Positions 23,701 to 37,206 of a stretch of DNA of 49,968 bases are shown one piece after another (within the stretch, counting starts at the first letter, position 1; each line of letters begins with the position of its first letter). A program made the translations under genes and the position numbers. The stretch is from NCBI GenBank assembly GCA_025201805.1, contig MU619322.1:17543-67510 (forward strand). Reading direction: 5' to 3'. The notes under the pieces were generated by a model. That model saw nothing but the letters and a program-made list of their open reading frames with translations. It ran no database searches and was not told the origin of the DNA. The DNA comes from Parasitella parasitica. Taxonomy: Eukaryota; Mucoromycota; Mucoromycetes; Mucorales; Mucoraceae.

Positions 23701-24419
23701 AATTGCGCAAGCGTATATCTAGAACAATTCATGACCTCAGTAAATTATACGGAATCCTTGTTGTCGATATCTTGGCCACTAAAGGATCCAGCGACGTACA
23801 GCTTACTTCCGGTCAGCGCAAGGCATTTCGTAAACTAGCACTTGGTATTCGTCGGCAAATAGCAGATGAGCAAACCTACCTGAAGATCACCAAATTGGAG
23901 CCTCCACTCCGAGGCAAATTTCCCTTGGATGAATATACCAAACTAGTAGAAAAGGTCGATAATATGGCAGATTTACTGCAAGGCATGGCATTTGCGTCTC
24001 GATCCATTGATAGAGCATGGAAACGCAAACTAGTTCGAGTGATCGAAGAAGAGCGCATGGAGTATGTAAGTAATACCCGTACCTGTGTGCAGATAGCATC
24101 TTTTCTAATGACGAACCTCTGCATGTAGCTTGCTTCCATCTTGTCCATCATGAAACTTTTATCCGCTACACTGGCATCTAAAATGGCGTTACCACCATTT
24201 ATGCTTTCGCCTTCCGAGTTGAGACTTCGACTCGCTAGAAAGATGAGCGAGGCCATCACCAAATACCCAGAAAATCTGGATAATGAGACATTCCCTTGCT
24301 ACTGTGCCTTTGCTGTGAATTCATTCAAATTCTCGGGCGAATTAGCCGAGGCTATGGATTGCATAGAAAACCTTGTGGGTGTTGAGGACCCTCAGCAATG
24401 GTTGCTGCTGAATGCCTAA
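20764..24419 (+). CDS. Aromatic acid exporter / FUSC-like membrane protein (BRE4-type)
   Basis: Ten exons (20764-21172, 21240-21253, 21316-21370, 21422-21556, 21628-21665, 21739-21789, 21853-23228, 23307-23571, 23622-24065, 24129-24419) join in phase to 1025 residues. The architecture is a soluble acidic N-terminus, a first hydrophobic bundle (about residues 95-250), a long cytosolic helical middle, a second bundle from about 670 to 800 (AFAFKTSAGFTLLSLPAF, GTVLGGVAGIIVWE, MLLVIIGVAAAAVLAIF), and a helical tail. This is the two-bundle arrangement of fungal ArAE/fusaric-acid-resistance-like proteins including yeast Bre4. They are thought to export organic anions or act at the ER; the substrate is unknown. 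Exon 2 has only 14 nt. Exons 2-6 are all short, so this part depends most on my splicing. Confidence 0.85.
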
Positions 24420-24554
24420 ATGTCGGCTTTAAATAATTGCGATAGCTTATGCCATCAGGAAAGAACAAATCGCGTCATTTGAATTGCATCTCTTGATTTG
24501 TTGGACATCAGTGTGTGGCATTTCTCACACACAGAACTCAATAAAATCTCCTCT

Positions 24555-24587
24555 ACCGGCTTTTTTTTATTTATTTATTTATTTGTA
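24555..24587. repeat. T run and TTTA microsatellite
   Basis: A T run followed by TTTATTTATTTATTTATTTG in the 200-bp gap before the cysteine synthase start; promoter-type low-complexity sequence. Confidence 0.7.
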
Positions 24588-24622
24588 ACTGTCCTTCCTC
24601 CTTCGCTATATTCATTTTTCAA

Positions 24623-25871
24623 ATGAACTCTTTGCGCTTAATTGCTCGTCGTGCCTACACAACGGTACATCCCGGGGGATATCCTGGTGTAAGGAGTTTA
24701 CTTATCTTATTTAGAACCTAAACTGACATTTGAATGCAGATTACTAATGGTTTTATTGGAGCCATTGGCAACACTCCTTTGGTATGTAGAGCGAACTTTA
24801 AGTAAAAGAAGAAAAAAAAAGTAACCAGATGATAAGATTCGCTTGAACAGACTTAGTGATGAAACTGGCTCTGAAATCATGGCCAAAGCAGAATTTATGA
24901 ATCCCGGTGGTTCTGTCAAGGATCGTGCTGCGTTATTTGTTGTAAAGGATGCCGAAGAGAAAGGTTTGATTAAACCAGGAGGTACGGTTGTAGAGGGGAC
25001 AGCTGGTAATACCGGTATTGGCTTGGCTCATGTCTGCCGTGCCAAGGGATACAAGTGTGTCATTTACATGCCCAATACTCAGGTACGTTTGACTATCAAT
25101 GCAGGGAGGTCATGCTCATTATATTTGGCTTGCAATTAGTCTCAGGAAAAGATTGACTTGCTGCGTATGCTCGGAGCTGAAGTACATCCCGTACCTGCTG
25201 TTGCATTTGATAACCCAGAGAACTACAACCATCAAGCCAAGCGCCATGCTGATTCTCTCGACAATGCTGTTTGGACTAATCAATTCGACAACACAGCTAA
25301 TCGTCGTGCACATATTGAGACTACAGGTCCCGAGATTTTCGCTCAAACCAATGGAGAAGTAGATGGGTTTGTTTGTGCTACTGGTACTGGTGGCTCACTT
25401 GCTGGTACCGCCCGTTACCTTAAGGATAAGAAAGGAGACAATGTCAAGATCTTTTTGGCTGATCCTCCTGGATCTGTTCTTTACAGTTACTTTACTAGTG
25501 GCCGTAAACTTTTCGAGCGTAGCGGATCATCCATTACTGAAGGTATTGGTCAGGGCCGTATCACAGATAACTTGGGCCCTGATGTTGATTTGATCGACGG
25601 CGCTCTTAATATCCAGGATGAGGATACTATCAAAATGCTTTATCGTTTGTTGGATGAAGAGGGTATTTATGTAGGCGCTTCTTCTGCTCTCAACGTTGTG
25701 GCTGCTGTTGAGATGGCTAAGCAACTTGGTAAGGGTAAGAAGGTTGTGACCCTCTTGTGCGATGGCGCTTACAGATACCAATCCCGCCTTTTCAGTCGTA
25801 AATGGTTGGATTCCAAGAATTTATCTAGTGCTATTCCCGATCATTTGCAGAAATATGTTGTTTTACCATAG
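24623..25871 (+). CDS. Cysteine synthase (O-acetylserine sulfhydrylase), probably mitochondrial
   Basis: Four exons (24623-24688, 24740-24781, 24837-25082, 25140-25871) encode 361 residues of a fold-type II PLP enzyme. The N-terminus [14 protein letters not shown] looks like a short mitochondrial presequence. The Schiff-base lysine is in [11 protein letters not shown] (about Lys 64), the substrate-binding loop in [10 protein letters not shown] (about 89-98), and the phosphate loop in TGTGGSLAG (about 199-207). It should make cysteine from O-acetylserine and sulfide. The [11 protein letters not shown] form and length fit the fungal Cys11/Cys12-like group. No CBS or haem domain is present, so cystathionine beta-synthase is unlikely. 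Confidence 0.93.
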
Positions 25872-26338
25872 AGAATATAGAATAATAAAAGATTTGCTTT
25901 CGACAAGCACCATATACTATTGTTAGCTTGAGACGCCTTGACTGATAAATTTAATTAGATGTAATTTTAATTGATGGGAAAGAGCTTCAGCTACATCCGT
26001 ATGCTTGACTCTTATTAGGGGAGGGGGAGGATTTTTTTTCATGAATCTATACCAGCACTTGTAGATTAGGCCTATCTGATTTGGGAAGTCGACACTTTTC
26101 AAATAGGAATGCAATATGGACAGTAGAGCTTTATTATGTGGACAATTAAAAATTTGAAGACAATGTCATGAGGAGGGACAGTTAAGCAACCGAAGCAACT
26201 TGTTGATCTAGTCACATCGAGCGATGATGAAATTTTTCGTAATAGTAGAGCAATAGGGCTCGAGTAGTAGTTACAACTTGAAATAATCCTACTCCAGAAC
26301 CGATTAAATCGATATAAAGTGAATAAACTTGCAGTAAT
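25872..26338. other. Intergenic region between cysteine synthase and Rpp21 genes
   Basis: An AATAAT/AATAAAA cluster at 25881-25890 fits 3' processing of the upstream gene. No gene seen in the remaining 450 bp. Confidence 0.5.
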
Positions 26339-26938
26339 ATGGCGAAAGGAAAAGACCAGAAAGGAGCGCCTATTGTCAAGAATGTCCAGGCATTTGAACG
26401 CCTAAGCTTTCTTCATCAGGCTGCTACGCTAATGTCTACATTGAAATATGAAGCATCAGCAGCAGCAACATCTACTCATAATGCAACCAAAACAGTCAAA
26501 AATTGGCAGGGTGATCCACCAGGCACTTTACACGCAACATCTAGATATCTGAACAACCACATGAAGCAAATTACCGGGAAACTAGTTATGCGATTGTAAG
26601 TTTATAGCCGCACACAACAGCAATAGTGTGACTAAAAGAAGATGCAAATCCTGATAGAGATCCTAGTGTAAAAAGATCGATATGCAAACGATGCGACACA
26701 CCCATCATCCCAGCGATAACGTCAATCAACCGTGTCAAATGTAAGACTAAACCATGATGAAATATGGCACACAACTTATCTTTTGTTTGTAGCGAAACCG
26801 TCGCCCAGTTTGGTTCAAGTCTGCAAGATTTGCAAATCAAAACGAAGATATACCTCCCAAAACCCCAATTATCAATTATTCAACAATAGACCAGATGTAG
26901 TTGATCTGCAGGATGAGGAGGAGATTTTACAAGTATGA
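26339..26938 (+). CDS. RPP21: RNase P / MRP protein subunit Rpp21 (Rpr2/Snm1 family)
   Basis: Three exons (26339-26595, 26658-26740, 26793-26938) encode 161 residues. The helical N-terminal half FERLSFLHQAATLM... and SRYLNNHMKQITGKLVMRL precedes the zinc-ribbon: DPSVKRSICKRCDTPIIPA and then VQVCKICKSKRRY, giving four cysteines at about 95, 98, 124 and 127. This matches the Rpp21/Rpr2 family that binds the RNA of ribonuclease P (tRNA 5' maturation). The second intron acceptor was chosen at 26657 because it restores LDPSVKR; nearer AGs break the frame. The tail is acidic. Confidence 0.9.
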
Positions 26939-27643
26939 GCATAAATTTGGAGTGTTAGGGGCCTTAATAAATGGGTATTTAAATCCAACCATGTTGTATG
27001 AATTTCAAAGTATGAAGAGGAGCAAGATGCCAAAGTTCATTGAATATGTTTATTCTTGTGATAACTACTTTTCACTATTTACCTGTTGACGTATAACATG
27101 GATAGAATTGCATTCCAGGTTTTTTCAAACGACTGATTGAGCTAGTACTTTAGATCCAACAATGCGAATTAGATGTCAACCCACAAGTTCTTCTAAGCTG
27201 GTAATCCATGAAATAACCAGAAAAATATGGGAGATCTCGCATTGCCCTTCTTTGGTTGATTTTACATCTCTGTAGCACTAAACTTGGCTGACATTCATGG
27301 CTCTATTTTACCACAACCACAAGGAATCCCATTAAAAGATGAACAATTGCTATATTATTAGAGATGCAGACATGTGGTTAGATCAGTGGATAAAGTGTTG
27401 ATATTTTTCTTCTAAAACAACTCCTGTAACTCTACTCTTTGACTCTTATTTCGGGACAAAATAGATTATTGGACTGTACGGTATACCGTACTTCTAGATG
27501 TATGCTTTCAATCAGTTATGCAGCAAGGTTTATATGTACACAGTGTGCTTCATCTGGCTTATCCCCGACTATAGATTATATTTTTTTTTCCACACTTTTC
27601 TATTCTCTTCTTCTTTTCTATCTTATTTCTATTTACTATAACT
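26939..27643. other. Intergenic region before SNX4 gene
   Basis: No gene recognised. Contains short frames at 26901-27089 and 27439-27651 without motifs, and a T/C-rich leader (27580-27635) before the SNX4 start. Confidence 0.5.
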
Positions 27644-29380
27644 ATGTCTAGCTTTGATAATGACGACGCAGGACCTTCTTGGTATACTGAGGACAATGAA
27701 AATGACACAGCCAACACCTTTCGGTCAGCCTATTTTGATCAATCGCAAGTAAGTTTCCGTATAAAGTGTAGCCTACAAACATTCATTTGTTTTCGACAAC
27801 AGAATTTTGGAGCATCGTCTTTGAGTAGCGATGATGCTACTGCTGCTGCTGCTGCTGCTGCTATTGCGGCTTTCGACTCTTTCCAGTCCGAGTACGATCA
27901 AGATGCAGCAATATTCGATAGCAAGAAGCCAGCACATTCATATCAAAGATCGACTTCAAATGAGGAAAACAAGGCCGATCCCATGACCATCCGAGTAGAT
28001 GATCCTTTAAAGAGCAACAACGGATCATATATCACTTTTAGAATTTTTACGATGGTAAACTTTGTGAAAATTAAGAAAAAACGCATCAACCCTAACATAT
28101 AAAGAAAGACTGCATTGGAAAATTATAGTGTGGACAATAGGCCAGTGCGACGACGATTTAAAGATTTCGTATGGCTACACAATGCATTGAGCGTCGAATA
28201 TCCAGCTTGTATTATCCCTCCATTACCAGAGAAGCATCGCATCAGTAAGTGAATTATTTGATTGATTCTATTTGTTTGTTTATTTGTGTAAAATAGAATA
28301 CATGAAAGGTGATAGGTTTGATCCATTGTTTGTAGAGCAAAGACGATTAGGGTTTGTTGTGACAAAGTATGTGTCATTATATACGGTATCTAACATGTAA
28401 ATTTATTTGAAGCCTGCAGTGGTTTATGGATAGAATTGCTAGACACCCGCAACTTCAAATATCGAAATATACGAGAATATTCTTAGAATCCACCGATTTT
28501 AAAGCAGATAAGAACATTCAAACCAAATCACCGCCCTCTAATAACTCGATGTTTGGCTCACTCTTCAAGTCTTTGGCCAAAGTTAAGAAGCCAGATGAAA
28601 AATTCGAAGAAATGAAGGAGAGCATTGATAAATTCCAAGACAACTTGAACATTGTAGAGAAATTATACTCAAGGATTGGCAGACGACAACAAGAATTGGA
28701 ACAAAACTATGATCATTTTGCAGGCAGCATTCGAGGTTTATCTGGACTCGAGACTAATGTAGACCAACCTTTGCGACAATTCGCAGAAGCTACTGAATCG
28801 TACGTCGAAGCATTAAAAGAGATGCGAAAACAAGAGAATTTATTGTTTTTGAACGATGTACATGAGTTGTTGAATTACTGCAATGCAGCCAGAGATCAGC
28901 TAATTGAAAGGGACCAGAAGCAAGTTCATTTTGAAGACTCGTCCACTGCATTACAGTCGGTCATCCTGGAAAGAGAGCGGCTATTGTATCCTGGCAAAAA
29001 TATGGGGTCCACAGCGGTGGGCATGAGCATCACCGAGCTGATGACAGATAAAATGAGCGACAGCAACAAGACAAGAAACGAACGGGTTCTGCGACTTGAA
29101 GCCAAGATCAAAGAACTACAGGCTCACGTTGCCAGAGCAAATGATATCAACAATAACTATTCGAACCAGATGATTAAAGAATTTGAGATATTACAAAGAG
29201 CAAGAGATGCTGAATTGAGGCAAGGACTATCAGCGTATGCGGATTGTCATATTGACTTTTACAAGAAGGTACGTTTTATGGATTTATAAGATACCGATCC
29301 ATGCAGCTAAATCAATTCACTAGAGTATCACCATTTGGCAAAATATATTACCTGTTTTAGATAAAATCCAACTAGAGTAG
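27644..29380 (+). CDS. SNX4: Sorting nexin SNX4 / Atg24 (PX-BAR)
   Basis: Six exons (27644-27748, 27803-28054, 28109-28244, 28297-28366, 28413-29268, 29324-29380) encode 491 residues. An acidic N-terminus with an alanine run (about residues 50-60) leads to a PX domain (about 95-205) with the phosphoinositide-binding RPVRRRFKDF at 130-139 and PPLPEKHR at 156-163, followed by GDRFDPLFVEQRRLG. The rest is helical BAR (YSRIGRRQQELEQNYDHFAGSI..., HIDFYKK, closing SITIWQNILPVLDK). SNX4/Atg24 binds PI3P on endosomes, recycles cargo and supports selective autophagy. The last exon begins at 29324: this acceptor gives the family-like ending, an earlier AG does not. The gene for Atg22 starts 215 bp downstream on the same strand. 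Confidence 0.92.
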
Positions 29381-29396
29381 TGGGATTTATTTAAAT

Positions 29397-29450
29397 ATTG
29401 TAAAAAACAAGCAGTTTGATTATTGTAAAAAAAAACAAGCAGTTCGATTA
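29397..29450. repeat. Two-copy tandem repeat, about 27 bp
   Basis: Two adjacent copies of a unit with ATTG, an A run, then CAAGCAGTTYGATT. Copies differ by A-run length and one transition. It lies between SNX4 and ATG22, probably in the SNX4 3' untranslated region. Confidence 0.75.
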
Positions 29451-29595
29451 TTTGTAGTATGTATATCATTTGTACACGTGTATATTTAAATAGTTCTCTT
29501 GTCCCTTTTGTATTTCTTTGTTTCCATAGCATTATTTTATCCTTCTTTCTAATCTCGACCTCCTTTCCTTTTGTTTTTGTACATCTATAAAACAA

Positions 29596-31408
29596 ATGTC
29601 CAATTCGACTCTATCTGATAAAAACGAGGAAAAAAAAGCAGCTTACAGCGAAGATCCCTTCAAACTTATCGATGATGAAGGTGGCTATATTGAACAGCAA
29701 GATTCATTTGATCAACCACCAACTACAAAATGGGAATTGTGGAGCTATTATCTGTATTACAATGGAGTAATATGTAATTCTTTCGTTGCCATGGTTACCA
29801 ACATACTGATCCCCCCCTCTTTGTTTTCTTAGAATAATGGTTATACGATATATAGCTTCATGCCACTTATATTACAATATTTAGCGTACAGAGGTGGATA
29901 CAACCCGGAAACGCCAAACATTCGAGGATGTGATATGCTTGACACTTCTAAACCATGTAATGTAGCTTGGGGAAACTCGCCCAATGGTATACCAGTATCA
30001 TCCATGCTTCTCTATGTTCAGGCCATTGCATTTTCGATCCAGTTTTTATTATTTACTTCGTTTGGTAGTCTAGCGGATTACGGTCAGTGGAATCGATACA
30101 TTTTGCTTGGAGCAACCATCATTGGCTGTGTGTTCCAAGGGCTCCCGATTGTGTTGATCAATGATGATGGCACACACTGGAATGTAATGATGGCCTTTAT
30201 GATCATAGGTCTGATCTCGTACGGCACTTCGCTTGTATTTTATGCAGCGGCATTTCCCAATTTGAGGTTGGTCATCCCTTATTTTAAATATTGTGTATTC
30301 CTGCGCATGTAAATTAATGTGTTAATGCAGCGATAATTTGCCTATTGTACTTCGCGCCAAAATGAATCAAAATATCCCAGAAGCTGAACGACAACAGGTA
30401 GCAGAGCAGTGGAGAAATCAAGTGTCGGCTGTCTCGACAACATTTTCAAACATTGGGTTCTTGATTGTATCCGGTGTGCTCTCTGGTGTAGCATTCCTCA
30501 GTTGGGAAGGTAAATATGATTTCCCTGAGGGAGTCAGTCATACATTAGGTAATGCGCCAATTTATAATTACATATCGACTCTTGCTTGTGCATGTTTTTG
30601 GGCTGTAAATGCTGTGCCTTACTTTTTTTTGACGCCACGAGGAAGAAAAGGACCCTCTCTACCACCCAATACCAGCTATCTGACATTTGGATGGAAATCT
30701 ATAGTCGTGGCATTGAAAGAAGCACGAAAACTAAGATATTTATTCATGTATATCTTTGCTTATTTCATATTTTCTGATGCTGTGTCCACAATCGGACAGA
30801 TACAGACCATCATCCAGGGAGAACTGACGGCATTCTCAGCACAGCAGAATGCTATCTTTGGCTTCATAACAGCAGTGACATCTATTATCGGCTGCCTGTT
30901 CTTTTTGTGGTTGAACAGGAGGTTTAAAATAAGAACAAAGACTAGTTTACTGATGATTGTCGTGCTGACGGGTGTTGTTCCTGTTTGGGGCTGTTTCGGC
31001 ATCCACTTTGACAATTTCGGCATCAAGGTAAATATATACATCAATCTAAAAATAAAAGTCCCTGTTACTAATTATATGTTCAAACATTAGACAAATTGGG
31101 AATTATGGGTTCTCAACGTGTGGTCCGGTCTATTTACAGCACCCATTTGGGCTTGGCAGCAGACCATGTTGGCAGAATTGGTCCCAAAAGGAAAAGAAAA
31201 CCTATTCTTTGGGTTATTTGGAGTAGTTAATAAGGCATCTTCTTGGATTGGTCCTGTTGTTATTGGTGCCATAACGCAATCAACAGCTAACATATGGATG
31301 GGCTGGCCCTTCGTGTTAGGTTTGTTTATATTGGCTACAATCATCATTTGCTTTATTGATGTCGATAAAGCTAAACTGGAATTGGTTGAATATGAAAAGG
31401 CTGAATAG
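29596..31408 (+). CDS. ATG22: Atg22-like vacuolar amino-acid effluxer (MFS)
   Basis: Four exons (29596-29766, 29833-30266, 30331-31027, 31091-31408) encode 539 residues, close to the usual Atg22 length. The soluble N-terminus is followed by about a dozen hydrophobic helices. Family-like segments are KWELWSYYLYYNGNNGY, AAAFPNLSDNLPIVLR, TSYLTFGWKS, QTMLAELVPKGKENLFFGLFG and NKASSWIGP. Atg22 proteins export amino acids from the vacuole after autophagic breakdown. Acidic short C-terminus. Introns are 63-66 bp and positioned between conserved blocks. Confidence 0.88.
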
Positions 31409-32617
31409 CAGCATTCACCCATCCAAACGCCACAGCATAAAAATCAAGGGACCCAAACTTCTATTTTATTTCCTTTTTGAGGTAATAGAGTGGCAATGAT
31501 GTCGATCCCTAAACTATACTCATATAGCATAAATTAATTTGCACAGACAAAATATAATGTCAATAAAAGAATAATACTGGCTACGATCCTTTTTTTTTTT
31601 TTTTTTTTTTTATTGGGATGCTGTGAAGAGAACCCGACATAAATGATATCATGGCATACCAAGAAAGCCAAGGCGGTTCCCTAATGTGGAGCTTGTGGCC
31701 TCGACTCTTGTCTTATGTAGCAGACATAATCCAGGCCGTACTTGACACAATCACAAAACAGACAAAAGTCATGTCGTACATTTTATAGTAAACGTAATAA
31801 AGTCAATTAGAAGTGCAAGTTTCAACTTAAAGGCATATTACATGCACAGGCATAGGCATATTTTATAGATTTCTTTTTTTTTTTTTGGTAAGACAAATGT
31901 TCATCACCTTCATCTAGCAACATGTCTTTCTTTGTCTTGATAAAAGTGATATTGATTATACAAGAAAGAGGCCCACAATCCAATAAAGTTAGAAGTGTGT
32001 TACCAACTATTCGTTAAAGGACTGCAACGGAGAGCCAGCATATGCTGCCATAGCAACTGCGCATGTTGCCTTTTGTATCATTCGTTGTAAGCAAATACAT
32101 CAGATTGTTCACCATTTCCTTTTTCATTTCTTTTTTGGTCAGTGCCAAGACAGCATTTTCAAGCGGCCAATCAGTTTATCAGTAAAAGATCTTCAATTAT
32201 TCCTGTAACCACAACCGAATAGAATGGGTCTAAACTATTATTTGGCAACCTCTTGCTTCTTTTAGTATAGTTTGGTATCCAGCAGAAAGGGTATTTTGTT
32301 TGATTAAATGATGCTATTGAGCGCAGTGGCAGTGATATTGGGGATTGGATTTGTGGACAGTCAAGTAGACGACGATACAGCTAGAGTCGATCCCACGTGC
32401 ATACGAATGTTTGTAACTGTTGTATACAACGTTTGAAAAATCAGGCCCCGGCCTGAAATCATCAAATAAGGTCTCTTTTTTCGTCGCAGTGGAGATTGTA
32501 ATTAGCGCTAAATAATGATAATGAATTGATCAGTTTATGGAGCGTTTTATATAAAGCACTTCGCCCCAATTTATTTCTCTTTTCTTTCTTCTTTAACGTT
32601 TCTGATAAACTCAAAAA
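31409..32617. other. Intergenic region with poly-T run
   Basis: A run of about 22 T lies at 31590-31611. No coding frame recognised. The right part holds the promoter of the SWIRM gene with TATATAAA at 32548-32555. Confidence 0.55.
32548..32555 (+). promoter_or_regulatory. TATA box of SWIRM-domain gene
   Basis: TATATAAA 63-70 bp before the ATG, followed by a CT-rich leader. Confidence 0.55.
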
Positions 32618-33564
32618 ATGATGTCTTCCATCCCTATTAGCCCTCCTGTAACTCCAAAACATTCTGATGAGCCTCAAACACCACCCTATGATACATTGGA
32701 GCTGCCGCCCTCTCTCGAATGCCCATCCTCTACTGATCTGCGTCGTAAATCAAGCGTGAAAAAATACAGTCGAGCAATGTCAATGTCGTCCTCGCAAGAC
32801 GTAATTACATTCAGAGATCCCTTTGCAAGGGAAGGTAATTGCTACTTGTCCGCTGCTGCTAGATATTCACCACCACCCCCATCCAACCGATCTAAATCAA
32901 TTCCTACTCGATCGCCCTCGCCATCTACTCGAGGTAGTTTTACAATGGACATCTTTGAAGACGGTGTTATAAGCGGTAATAGAATGAGCAGGAAAAGACG
33001 GAATCACCAAGCAGAAGAACGAATGACGGAAGCACCAGTGACACAAAACCAGCCAATTTTACTGAATACAGAACGCAATGTCAAGAAATCCAAAACTGAT
33101 GCAGCTGTAGCTTATGACAATGTTGATATCACCATGAGTGATGAAACGATCTTTGAAGATCCTGAATGGATACCTGATATGGAAGCGTTTAATACTGTGC
33201 CAGCTGTTCGTGTTATCTGGAAAGGTAATCATTTCTTTTTCTAATTGGGTACCTTTTTTTGTGTTTCTAAATTTCCATTTCTCACCAAGGCTCCCCATTA
33301 TCAATCGATAATTTACCTTTTTACGAGTCATTGCATCCAGGTGAAGTTCACATAGCCTCGACCTTACGTCTTACACCTGAGCAATATTTGAAATGTCGAC
33401 GCTCTCTTATCTTGGCTGCTCAGGAATTCGATAAATTGCATATCCCGTTCAGAAAGTCAGACGCTCAAAAATGCGTACGAATTGATGTCAACAAAACCAG
33501 CACGCTTTGGAGTGTATTCAATAGATTAGGTTGGCTGAGTCCCAGGCCTTCTTCTTCCTCTTGA
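32618..33564 (+). CDS. SWIRM-domain protein (Fun19-like)
   Basis: Two exons (32618-33224, 33290-33564; intron 65 bp) encode 293 residues. The first 200 residues are Ser/Pro-rich and basic (SRKRRN, KKSK), likely disordered with nuclear localisation signals. The C-terminal 85 residues are a SWIRM domain: VIWKGSPLSIDNLPFYESLHPGEVHIASTL is split here by the intron, then LTPEQYLKCRRSLILAA, RKSDAQKCVRIDVNK and WSVFNRLGWL. This domain order matches fungal Fun19/Moc1-like proteins, believed to act on chromatin. No amine-oxidase or SANT domain follows, so it is not an LSD1 or Swi3 homologue. Confidence 0.85.
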
Positions 33565-34105
33565 AAACTATCTTCTTCTTTCACTCAAACTCATTATCGA
33601 AAAAAGAAAAAAAAAAAAAATCCAGGTCTTGTATGTTATGTAAATATATATTGAAAGTCTTTATCCCTCAAACGCCACACAAAATAAACAAAATTACATT
33701 CAATATCTTTAATCCCACTCTACATTCTTTTTACACAGGCCCCTCTATAACACCACACGAAATAAACAAAATTATAATCGGTATCTTTAATTCTAATCTC
33801 TATTCTTTTTACAAAGACCTTTAATAAAAAAACAAAGCTGTACAATATGCCTTTTAAAACTCATGAAGAAAACAGCGTCTGTCATGGTTTTAGATTATTA
33901 TGAAGAAACATACCATAGATTTATCATTTAGTATTCATAATGAGACAATGCTTTTTTTGTGCTTAAAGTGCAGATTCATTCAGTTGCTGTTTCTTATATC
34001 AGATGAGCTGTCCAACACCCCTTTATTCCCCCTTGGAATATTCTAATCGCAAGCTCATCCATTTCCTTTTCCCCTTTCTTTTGTCTTTTCCCTCTTCACC
34101 GTAGC
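33565..34105. other. Intergenic region with tandem duplication
   Basis: Between the SWIRM gene and the GT62 gene. Bases 33672-33827 are a two-copy tandem repeat (own entry). The last 80 bp are pyrimidine-rich leader of the next gene. Confidence 0.55.
33672..33827. repeat. Two-copy 78-bp tandem repeat
   Basis: The unit starting ACGCCACACAAAATAAACAA at 33672 recurs as ACACCACACGAAATAAACAA at 33750. The copies share AATATCTTTAAT/GGTATCTTTAAT and TATTCTTTTTACA-type ends, with roughly 80 percent identity by eye. It lies in the 3' flank of the SWIRM gene. Confidence 0.8.
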
Positions 34106-35302
<1,197 letters not shown>

Positions 35303-36587
35303 TAGCATCCCATACGACCCTTGCTACATATAAATGTAATATCACATTCACACATCATTAATTATTCATTGATTACCCACTACTATCGTCTCTCTCTCTC
35401 TTTTTTTTTTTTTTTTACAATTATCTATATTGAAACACGACGCATCTCGCATGATCTACATAAACAATACTCTTTGAAACTTGAAAATTAACTATTGTCA
35501 TGATTTCTCAGCCGAAAGACATTGCTATGAATTTATGATGTTAAGAACAAGGTGTCCACATTAAGATATGTCAAGTTTTAGTATTCGGAGCTGTGGGAGA
35601 TTTGTATTCGATCTATCAAAAATGAAAAGCAAAGTGAGGATTGCTTTTGGGGCCATACAACATCCCAGGTACGAAAGTATCAAAACTGTTTCTAGAGCTA
35701 CTTATCTCGTTCATGGCACGCTCTTAAATTGAAAGAAGTAAACAATCACATGATGCACTCACGGTCGCTGCATATTATTTTTTAGCAGATCGACTAACAA
35801 GGTGATCAGGAGGTGCATGATATATGATAAGTACATCTATGTTGTGTAAAAACCAGTCAGTAAAATGAATCTGCCAAAGAGTTACGCTTTTAATAGAAAT
35901 TTATTTTCTGTATGTACCTATATAAATTAACATTATGTGCTGCTATCGTTATAATTTACGACTGTAACTAAGGTTTTTACTTTGTGGAGCATGCGGTGTA
36001 AATCCTTATTTTACTCACGCACTTTGCTTTAGCTCCTTGGTCTGGCTACAAGCCCTCTAGCATGTTATTGATATAACATCATACGTTTTTAAAATAAGTC
36101 AGAGTTAGTTCAATGCGATAAAAAGTTATTACGATTAGGTTTTTACTGTCAACAAATACTGTCGAATTCAGGCACTGGGTTTAACAACTTATTAAAAAGC
36201 TATTATTTAACTGTCCAAGCAAATGATGTATACAATTGAAAAAACTAAAATTAGTAAAGATAAATGACAAAATCAGCGGTTTGCCTGCCGTTGCTGGCCT
36301 GTTTTCATGAAAAAATGGCATATTTCGCAGAAAAGTTTCGATATACGCATCTCGTATCAGTCGAATTCGAAAATGCATATAAGAGAGCCTTAATCGTGGC
36401 ATTATCAGACAGTTATAAAAAAGGTGGCTTACTTCGTACTTTTACGCAAGGAAACAAGCATTTATGTGTATTATTCCTATTATTATAGTTAGTAAAACTT
36501 TTTGAAAGTGCTTTTCAGTGGTGGAGATTAACGACTTATCAGATAACTATTATTATTATGGTTTTGTGCTAATAATAACTATATATA

Positions 36588-37117
36588 TATCAATGAAAAC
36601 AATGATTCGATGTTGTCGCCAAATAGTAACTAAGTTTTCCAAATTAGATCACGATTCTAGCAGAAATTATGAGCAAATATCTGATATTTATGATAAATGT
36701 TGTGCCAGAAAGGCATGAGATTAAGCAATTATTAGATTGTTAATTCTTTGTATACAATGACAAGGAATAAGCTACCGTATTAATGTACGATAGAGCATGC
36801 AATAAACTTAGTATTACATACCAAGTTCAATGTTTAACCATGATGACAAATAGTGTTACAATAGATATAATCTAGTATAAAAAGATGGCATTTTCATATC
36901 AATAAAGTCATTAGTTATTATGTCTGATTTTATTTTTATAAAGTTATACATTTTTTTGAGCAGATTATATTTATATGTCCTCTGGGCACGCATAACAATA
37001 AATAATGAAGAATAAAATTGTGTTAGCCGATTACTTTTGATAAACAGGTCGCCCAAGCGAAATTAAGTTATGCTCAAATAGCGATGATCATGCCTGTTTT
37101 TATGGCGTATAAACAGT
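36588..37117. repeat. Diverged two-block repeat, copy A (interrupted)
   Basis: Block 1 (36588-36702) runs from ATCAATGAAAAC to ATGATAAATGTTG. Block 2 (37009-37117) runs from AAGAATAAAATTG through GCTCAAATAGCGATGATCATG to the TATAAACAG region. The blocks are separated by about 306 bp (36703-37008) that are absent from copy B. Confidence 0.6.
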
Positions 37118-37206
37118 GATTATTTCCTCTTTATCACAGCAGCCCATCAGCGATTATATGCAATTTTGATATGTAAATTTGTGATATCATTTGATAACTT
37201 TATAGA

